Origin: Sipunculus nudus
Taxonomy: Eukaryota > Annelida > Sipuncula > Golfingiida > Sipunculidae
Length of the DNA stretch: 64,000 nt
Direction of reading: 5' to 3'
Assembly (NCBI GenBank): GCA_026874595.1
Contig: CM049315.1
Span: forward strand, 13,977,664 to 14,041,663
The notes beneath the pieces were generated by a model, which had not been told where the DNA came from, did no database searches, and saw nothing but the letters and a program-made list of their open reading frames with translations. Positions 56,011 through 64,000 of the stretch are shown in pieces; position 1 is the stretch's first letter; each line of letters starts with the position of its first letter. A program made the position numbers and the translations under genes.

Positions 56011-59000
56011 ATTGTTCTGTTTAATGATCAATCATTTTTATCAAATTACACGATTTATCCCCCAGGGGGTGAGAAAATCTTCATATTCTTTGTCATTAAC
56101 AGAATGACATGTATACATGAATAGACAAAATAATGAATAGATATTTGAAAAAGATAAAGCCTAGGGTTATTCTTATTGTATCTAATGACGATGCCAGGAT
56201 ATTATATGAATTGTACGCTTTGCCTTTAAATATGTGTATGTCTTCAAGCTGACAGCATGCAATAAATCTTCACATCATATTAACACAATAAATGATAAAA
56301 TATTTGAGAAAACAATAAATGTGAAATCTCTTCATCCTTACAGTATAGGTAATAATAAGGGTGTCATAAGTGATATGGTATATTAAGACGTATGTTACAA
56401 TGCAGTTTTAATGAACGTTTAAATAATATGAACATGCAGGGATTTTATATAAAAGAAATGTTCCCAGGCTTTTGGAATATACGTTTGATAATACGTATAT
56501 AGAATATTATTTGAAGCCCCTTTATGCATGTGACGTTAAACACATGTTGTTGATTGAATCCCCTTCTGTCCACTTAACAATTTAAAATAATTTTATAAAA
56601 GTTAATATAAAGTCACTTTTCTTATTTTCTATGATTGTGCAATATTTAAGAAACATAACAGACCTTACACGTCCAATGAATACGTAAGATGGACCCCATA
56701 CTAAAATTCCCACGAGTTTATGACACCGGTACCACGCTCTTCTTTCATCCGTCTTATGACAGAAGTTGGATGACTTTTGTTGCCAGCTTCACTTCTTAAA
56801 TAAAGGACGACTATCCATTTTGTCCTATTACCTACTGGATTTTAACTGGCACCGTAGGCGTTCAGCTTTAGTCTCTGCTTTCTAATGTACTTTGTCACAT
56901 TGTTTTTACTAAGAATAACGGAAATGGCTTGTATTACGCATCCCATATGGAGAAGTTTACAAAGACGAAATTTGACTTTTGGTCCGCGTATCATGCAACA
57001 AAACAATTGAAACTTTTTATGATGTTCAGGTGTTTGGTGTACTCTTGGGTTTAAAAGAAATTCCATCAGGACAGGCTCCACCTTGCATGTCGAGATAATC
57101 TTAGTTTCTATTCTTTGAAATAAAAGATAACAAAGTGTTTCAACACCTCCTGAGTGCATAAATAAAAATTATCTGGACTACCTCAGGGGTTCCATTTACA
57201 GGTATGTAATCCATTCACATGCAAGAACGTGCTACAATACAGACCAGGTATTTACTGTGTCTTATATCAGGCAGTGAAAACGCCAAACATTAGTCAACTT
57301 TGTCTCAAAGCGTGGATCGTGAATTCGGGTATTATCTGGGTTAGAGGTGTTCTATCTATAGAATGGTCTAACTTCGGAAGAAACATTTCAAATAAGAATA
57401 GTATACGGGGGCGAAAGCTCACAGGAAACGTTGTAATTTAAAGAGAATTTTATCTAATAACACAAAAAAACACAACTGTCATCTTTTAATTTGAACTGTG
57501 GGACGTCAGATCGTTGAATCAAAATGGTGTTGCTTTGGATGACATGGTTATTTTTATATGTATACAGTCATAAAAGTTTTTTAATTAACGATGAATAAAA
57601 AACATGAAAAAAAAAAACAAAATCCGAGTAGCTACATTTCTTTTTTAAACCGTCACCTATAAAGTTTAGCAAGCTTAGTTGCACTTGTTCTAATGTCTGA
57701 CATATTAAAAAAATCATTATAAAATATTTGTTATTTTTCTACCCTAATTGTATGTAACAAATTAAACATGATATCTTCTTTATTAGTGAGTAAACGCTGC
57801 TTAATCGTGAGCTATGAGTTCAAACATGGTATGCCCTAATTTAAGGACACTCAATGCGACGCCGGAACCATAAATAACTTGATGGTTTTGTTCTTTGATA
57901 TGCCAACATTTTCTTTCATAAAGGTACAGATGCGTCATTCTTTGTAAACCAGTTTCTTCAACTGTTAACAAAACATGAGTAATATTACAGAGATGTAAGC
58001 CTGTCTCCTCCAGCAGAAACCATTATTAAATCAAACATTATTTTATGATTGAATATTTCGCTTACAACTTCTTTCTGTTCCAACCTGTAACCTCTCTAGC
58101 TGAGATCAAGAGCCTATCATTGGTATAGATAGATACGTTGCTGTTAATGTGTCGTAACAGCTTTAAGCAGTAAAGTCAAGTTTCTCCAGGATAAAATTAG
58201 AACATCTGGTAAACAGTTCTCATTTATTCCGCATCAACGAAATATCACTTAAGTTTAGTAATATGTAATACGGATAATGTTGTTGCTTTGGAATGTAGTT
58301 ACTTTAATATAGCTATATTAGCATAGAGGTATATCGCAAAACTCTGAAGGCTCTTTTTTATCCCAAATAACACAGTTAATTGATAAGTGTGCGGCGAAGT
58401 GCCACGTGTCATGGAAGCATGGTCAAAAGAAGTAATGTAATAGTTTGGGATCGCGGCAGGCAAAGTGTCTTTGAAGTCATTACATTAAAAAATTGATATA
58501 GTTTTTATGTTTAAAAGACTAGTATTTACATCGGCTGGTTCGTCCCACACACACAAGCACCTTTATCCTCATGCAGCCTACCCCAGTTATTGACCACTAC
58601 AAATTGTGATGTGCCAATTAATTCAAAATTTCAGTTAGACCAATGAGTGTAATGGTTCTACTCTGTGAATTTAAGATGTATGTATCACTTTCTCTTGATG
58701 TGGCATGCCTCGTGGCACACCATGTCCAAATTTTGGAAGAAAACGCGTCAAAAATTTAATTTTACCACCTCCTTTTTCGGTGTAGTAGACCATATCAGGA
58801 GGTAGGCCGATCAGGTATACGTGTTATACTCCATATCAGGACTTTTAGGTAACCGCATCAGGACACGTCATATTTTTGTGACACTATTCGAAGCAGGCGA
58901 GTGGCTGTTTATTTTAATAATAACGTTTTTGTTGTTATCCACATTATGATTTTTTTACAAGCGGATATTACTGTCTCGAAAATACGAAAACGGTATCACC

Positions 59001-60190
59001 CTTCTTATATGAAAATTCGGGTGGGGAAGGCCACAGAAGATAGTTAAGCATTAAAAATCAGATTAAGAAAGGAGCTACATAGGCAATAGTATAGTTAGGT
59101 TATGAGTAGTATTCAGAATAAGAGTCCTTGTTTAAAGTTTTCATAAGGCACCTTGTTGAAAGACAAAAGTTATTTATTCATTAGATGAAGTCTCAGCTTG
59201 CCCGTTCGGTTTCAGGAGATTATATAGACGTTAGAGTCCGCCTGCACTTTATGGAGGTATTTCACAAAAGACAATAGCTAATTAGAGATTTGATGCCAGC
59301 ATGAACAATAGAAAATTAGGCATTTGAGATTTGTTTAAAAACTGGTTTTAGACATTAGTGAACACGTTAACATTTCTTCTTGCAGAAATTTTTCAATACT
59401 GGGGTAAGGATCATAAACCTTTTGCTTCGAAAGATAACGCCAAAACCACTAGGCCCTGCTGGAGGTAGTGGATAACGTTGTGACAAATGCTGAAGCACGT
59501 TCCACTTTTCTGATATACTATGAAGTCAAACTTTGTAACTCCGATGGTGTGCTGGAAACTTATAAACACATTGACTAATTTATTAAAGATATATTTTTGA
59601 TAAACAAAAATAGTGTGCAAATATATTTTATATTAACATTATTATGCGACTCCGTTGACCAAGTAATTCAAATATTTAATACCCAATACCTGTCGTGCAC
59701 GCACTAAACGTTAATAGGATTTATTAGTGTAATAATAAAAATGTTATTATGTTCCTTCATCACAAATGTGCTTTAAACGGGGAATGAAAATAAATTCGTA
59801 CATGCAAACGTTAGTAGATAGAATCAGACTGATTTCATTTAATATCTTAAGATACCTTAAAGCTGGGAATTTTTGATACGAGACCACACTGTATGCTTAA
59901 AACGATTTTTATCTTTTGTGGGAATGTTTGATCTGACAGGCAGGGCATTATGGCAGGTAGTGCGGTATAACCTGATGATGAAAATAAGCGAATGGGATAA
60001 AACAGTCTATAATAATCAAGGCTGCACAAGACACATATTGAATTGCACAAAGTGAAATTGATATTCATTGCTTGGTTGCTTTGTCATGATGCGTCAAAGT
60101 TTGACAGCTAGCTTTGTAGAGAGCCATAGATATTGTATTACGACGGTGGTTTTCAGACATAAAAGCTCTTCGAACAGCGTTGAAGAAGGT
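56011..60190. other. Unassigned AT-rich stretch
   Basis: About 4.2 kb without a gene, satellite or transposon I can recognise. The longest frame is 105 codons (56842-57159 minus), without a domain. Confidence 0.5.
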
Positions 60191-60660
60191 GACAAGCGTG
60201 TAGTTTTAACAAAGCCCGGTTCTCTGCGGCTGAGAACGCCTACTGTTGAGACGTTAAATAGAGACAAGTTAACAGAACAGCCAAACTATGTTAGCCGCAA
60301 CGTCCCCTTCCAAGGAGCAACTGGGAAGACCAATTGAAACTGGAGATTTGGCAGCCGTTTGTTGCAGCCTTCCAAGCCGCAATAGATGCTGAATAAGAGA
60401 TCCACAGTTTCCAAGCTTCCGCAATTATCTGACAGAATAACGCGATGGTGCCCGCAGGCTTCTCGTATTGATTTACATGAGAAGCCAGGCAAGACATTCC
60501 CTGCAATAAACAGTGGGGCTCCGGGCTGTGGACAGGCATTACTCCACGGAACGAACACCCAAGTGGTCAGAAAACAGCAATGATGAAATTGACATGTTAT
60601 TATTGTTGATGCACAATCAACGAGCCGGCACCTGAAATACAAAATAGCGGTCTAATTGGT
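60191..60660. promoter_or_regulatory. Candidate cis-regulatory island
   Basis: Repeat-free, GC-richer. Three frames, two minus (60286-60642, 60291-60539) and one plus (60386-60583), overlap, which argues for stop-poor non-coding DNA. GATTTGGCAGCCGTTTG and GTTGATGCACAATCAACG lie inside; the latter holds the inverted repeat GTTGAT...ATCAAC. Confidence 0.28.
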
Positions 60661-62039
60661 CCTTAAATTGGAAATTTGCTTCTAGAACCACTTATAGGCT
60701 AAAGATTTGCTTTAATTACTACCGAATGATCCTAATTTGGAGCATTATTAGACACAATCAATTCGAAAAGCGCTTGATATTTCTCTTTTCATTGTCATTA
60801 TATTTCTCTTTTCCTACATGGACCATCCAGTTATAACGCTAGAGATTATGGAATTCAAAATGCTGACGGTAACCGCCTCTGCTTTATTCCACGTGCATCT
60901 AAATGGTTTTGGAATAATTACATTTGTTCAGTGATATCGATGTTTGCATATTACTTCTTAAAATCTTGAGAGATTTGTGTAAGATTAGCTTAATTCTTAA
61001 GAGCACTCATAAAATGCGTTTAAGTGTTCTTATTAATAGAATTGACATGTAAAAATTAAGAGGAACCTGACTGATCAGATATCTTCAGATGTCCTGTCTT
61101 TCTAACATTACAACTGCCGGAAATCTCAATTGGTTTCTTGATGAAAATAACCAAATGACACCATGAGCAAAAGCAGATCTGTAGTCATATATCCCCGACT
61201 GGATCACTTGTTCACATGTGAGCCTTGAACACAGCCAGCCCCAATACCAATGAATAGCTAAAAAATGTAGAAGAATCATTTGAGTTAACGATATTTTATG
61301 TTAATTCAGGTAACCTTCCTTAGTGTTTCATGGATGTCAATTAATTCTACCACAAAAGTCCATAAAACAATGTTCATTACTTTTTTCGTAAAAATGCTGG
61401 CCTAAAAAGAAGGGAACGAACCATCGGGAAAATATAACAACTCTCCACCTTCGCTGGAGCCCAAAACTAAAGACCCCAGTGTAACCCATTCAGTATTTAA
61501 AAAAAAAAACAAAGTGGTGAAAATCTCGATACAGCCTATAGATTCGCTTTGAATTTTTCTACTGCTTAACATTTGTTTAACCTATTCAACCGCATATAAA
61601 ACATGAAATCCTGAAGGCTCAATAACAACAGGTCATTCTTTTCTTCTGGTGAATTTCATCCTCCTTCAATAGAGAGAGCATGCATGTGCTTGGGTGCAAG
61701 CGTATGTAAGCGGAGCATATTGATCAAACGAATGTGTGGCTCAACGATCACAAAAGAGGTTAGGAACTAATTCACTAGGTATTATATGCTAATTCAAAAA
61801 GAGTAAAAGACTGACTTATAGTGTGGATATAAACTTTAATAGCTTGATTTATCAGTGTTTTTTTTTTACACTAGACCTTGACAAGACCTTGCCTAGAGGT
61901 CACAGAGTGCATGACTACCTGCAATAGAGCCGGAGTGGCTTAAGAGGTTAATTCAGTCATATTTACATGTGTTTTTCTTCCCAATTACATTTGAGGATCT
62001 GTTTGAAAACCTTCATCTAGTAGGCATTGCGTACGCTTC
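60661..62039. other. Unassigned
   Basis: AT-rich, no gene recognised. A 64-codon minus frame (61085-61279) has no domain. Confidence 0.5.
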
Positions 62040-62590
62040 ATTCTTTACAATTCTATCCAGCTTCATCCCAATTGAACAGAAGCCGCCCTCTATCGGGATG
62101 GTCATACCTTTTTGAAACTCTCTTTTAAAGATATGGATAGTGACGGCGTTGTAAGATGAGGTCTTTCAGATAATCAGTCTCTTGCCGGGGAAGCCGTAAT
62201 AAAGATAGGGCACCTGTAAGAGTTAAGGGGATTTGCAGGAACGTAAATCAAAGTCTTTCTCCGGGAAGCCAAAGGTTTCTTCCTCCGTCTGCGGAAGATT
62301 TCCCCAACAGCCACTCCAGCCGTGGTCCGGATGTAATTCAACCACGTTAAAGACTGATATGAAAAAGCTTCTTTCGAGATTCCGCATATTGCAGACATAT
62401 ATATCAAGATTACTCCGGCTGTACATCAAAGGTGGGCTGGTGCATAAATCGTTCTGTAAAAACCGTATTTTATCTCTTTTCCTAATCCAAACCGTCAAAA
62501 GCCTGTGTCCTAGTCTTCAACTTTCCTCATTCAGGAAGCTTCACCAGTCCATAGATTCAGCTTTGGGAATATTTCTTCGATGTTGACTTC
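62040..62590. promoter_or_regulatory. Candidate cis-regulatory island with TCF-type sites
   Basis: Repeat-free and GC-richer. Contains ATCAAAG (62247-62253) and ATCAAAGG (62425-62432), the TCF/LEF core. Overlapping frames on both strands (117 codons plus, 91 and 77 codons minus) encode nothing recognisable. Confidence 0.28.
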
Positions 62591-64000
62591 CTAAAAAGAT
62601 AAGGGTGACATCCTTTTATATTTTGATTTGATTATATCATTGCGTGTGGGTGGCCATTCCGCAAGTGACAAATGTATGTGTATGACAGAAATTTATTTTT
62701 CATTTTTTTCAGACATCTGCAATCATTACTCGACATATCGTACTGGTGAGAGAGTCAAACCGTTCTTAAATGAATATGTACCGTTTGTTGGAATTTATAA
62801 ATGTTGCAATCTTGTTTGTTGTACACTATATGCTTTCCAGCATCAACCGCCCATTCATAGTTTTTTTTCAGAGATTGATAAATATATATATATAAATATT
62901 TATCTGCAACCATAACCGGTTGTGCTATCTCGATACATTTTTACACGTAGGATAAAAACTAAACAGCATTTATTTAAATGTGTTTCCATACAAATGATCA
63001 TGGAATACACGCATTAAAACCATGTACCCGTAGTTCGTTAGGGCATTAGAAACGGCCATCGACCCAGGTTTCTTAGATTTCCCAACTGATTCAGTAACTT
63101 TATTGGCATACTTTATGAGCATCTTATATCATCGAACCTGGAAAAGTATTGAGCTTAAGCTCACCTTTTTGACACCGTGTTTCCATTCAAATATTAACAC
63201 ATATGTTAATCTGTATATGTATTATGAGACACCGATTTCAAAATAGAATTTATCCATTTATAACATATATATCTATCTATATATATATATATATATATAT
63301 GTATAATTATTTTATAAAGATCCATTTTTCTTTGTTCGTTGGTCCACAGCTTCTCAGCTGAGGGACCTTGACCCTGTTCAACATCTTGCACCAATAAACA
63401 TTTGTTCAAAAATCCTTTTATTTTAGGAAATGTGTGTAAGGAAATATGAAAATAAAAAAATACAGATATAACACCTGAAACAGGACCGTTTTACTTTGGG
63501 CCATGCAGACCGATACCAGAAGTGCTACTTTTTAATCACTCATTAGATAATTACTTGAAGAGAAAACACTGACACATCCGAATACCGATTTCCGTTATTT
63601 TGTTATGACACGAAGGTGTGACAGAGTACCCGTGTCTGAATGGCCATATTTCATATAATTTTCCTGTAAGTATCTTCGCAAAATACTTATTACTGTATAC
63701 CATTGTATACTCGTCTGAGTGTTTTCCCAGAAAGGTCAGTTTCAAAACACTCATAACAGGCCAGGAACGCGCGAGTTTGCCGGTACTGAGAGTGGCAAAT
63801 CAGTCTAAAATCCTTTCTCAGGTTTTGAAGAAGATAGCGGCCCTGGGTACCAGCCTGTGGCAAATAAGGAGTAGGAGATGGTCTCATTATTATAAACCGA
63901 TTTAAACATGTGCGGCATATAAGAGAATGTCAACCTTTCCTGAAGCTTTCCTGCACGTTCACTGGCTGGTTGAGTGTAAAAAGGGAGAACATATTTACAC
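62591..64000. other. Unassigned; (AT)n at about 63268-63302
   Basis: AT-rich right edge. Short frames only; none recognised. Confidence 0.5.

Noticed and set aside
1-64000. tRNA, rRNA, snRNA and well-known microRNA genes
   Set aside because: I looked for tRNA B-box-like GGTTCRA words, U6/5S cores and let-7, miR-1, miR-9 and miR-124 seeds on reading through and saw none with a proper fold. A covariance-model scan would be decisive.

Overview
This window is animal (metazoan) nuclear DNA. It is AT-rich, crowded with microsatellites, has no operon-like gene packing, and carries a TATA/CRE/CCAAT core promoter. The repeat content points to a lophotrochozoan and most likely a bivalve mollusc: Helentron-like elements with tandem-repeat cores, degenerate repeats ending in GACGGACGGAC-type runs, and a K02A2.6/Mag-like Ty3/gypsy element. 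The species is inference; no host protein-coding gene can be named with confidence.

Layout. 1-5.2 kb: a four-copy ~338-bp tandem repeat (family A) and a decayed ~140-170-bp repeat (family B) with palindromic AGGTCA sites. 7.25-9.90 kb: about 80 copies of a 33-bp satellite. 10.66-19.44 kb: a head-to-tail string of five Helentron-associated-like units with shared 3' termini and about sixteen nested 331-bp monomers. 19.74-20.24 kb: a 5'-truncated LINE 3' end on the minus strand. 20-34 kb: mostly non-coding, with several GC-richer islands that look like cis-regulatory DNA, one TTAA-flanked MITE candidate and long (AT)n tracts. 34.5-35.4 kb: a 41-bp minisatellite, beside which a very young LTR retrotransposon (35578-40489, identical 139-bp LTRs, GACTA target duplication) has inserted. 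43.6-44.7 kb: a common mollusc-type repeat followed by inverted family A and family B copies. 45.35 kb: a small TA-flanked MITE. 52.3-52.9 kb: a probable minus-strand retrocopy. 54.3 kb: the best host-gene signal, a CCAAT-CRE-TATA-Inr promoter facing right. 55-64 kb: AT-rich non-coding DNA with three more regulatory-looking islands.

How it fits together. The window reads as an intergenic or intronic stretch with scattered candidate enhancers and one start site, invaded by rolling-circle-type elements, a recent LTR element and satellite expansions. Nearly all long open frames are by-products of repeats whose unit length is a multiple of three, or of (AT)n tracts. The most unusual theme is that three or four unrelated repeat families all carry AGGTCA nuclear-receptor half-sites in ordered arrangements.
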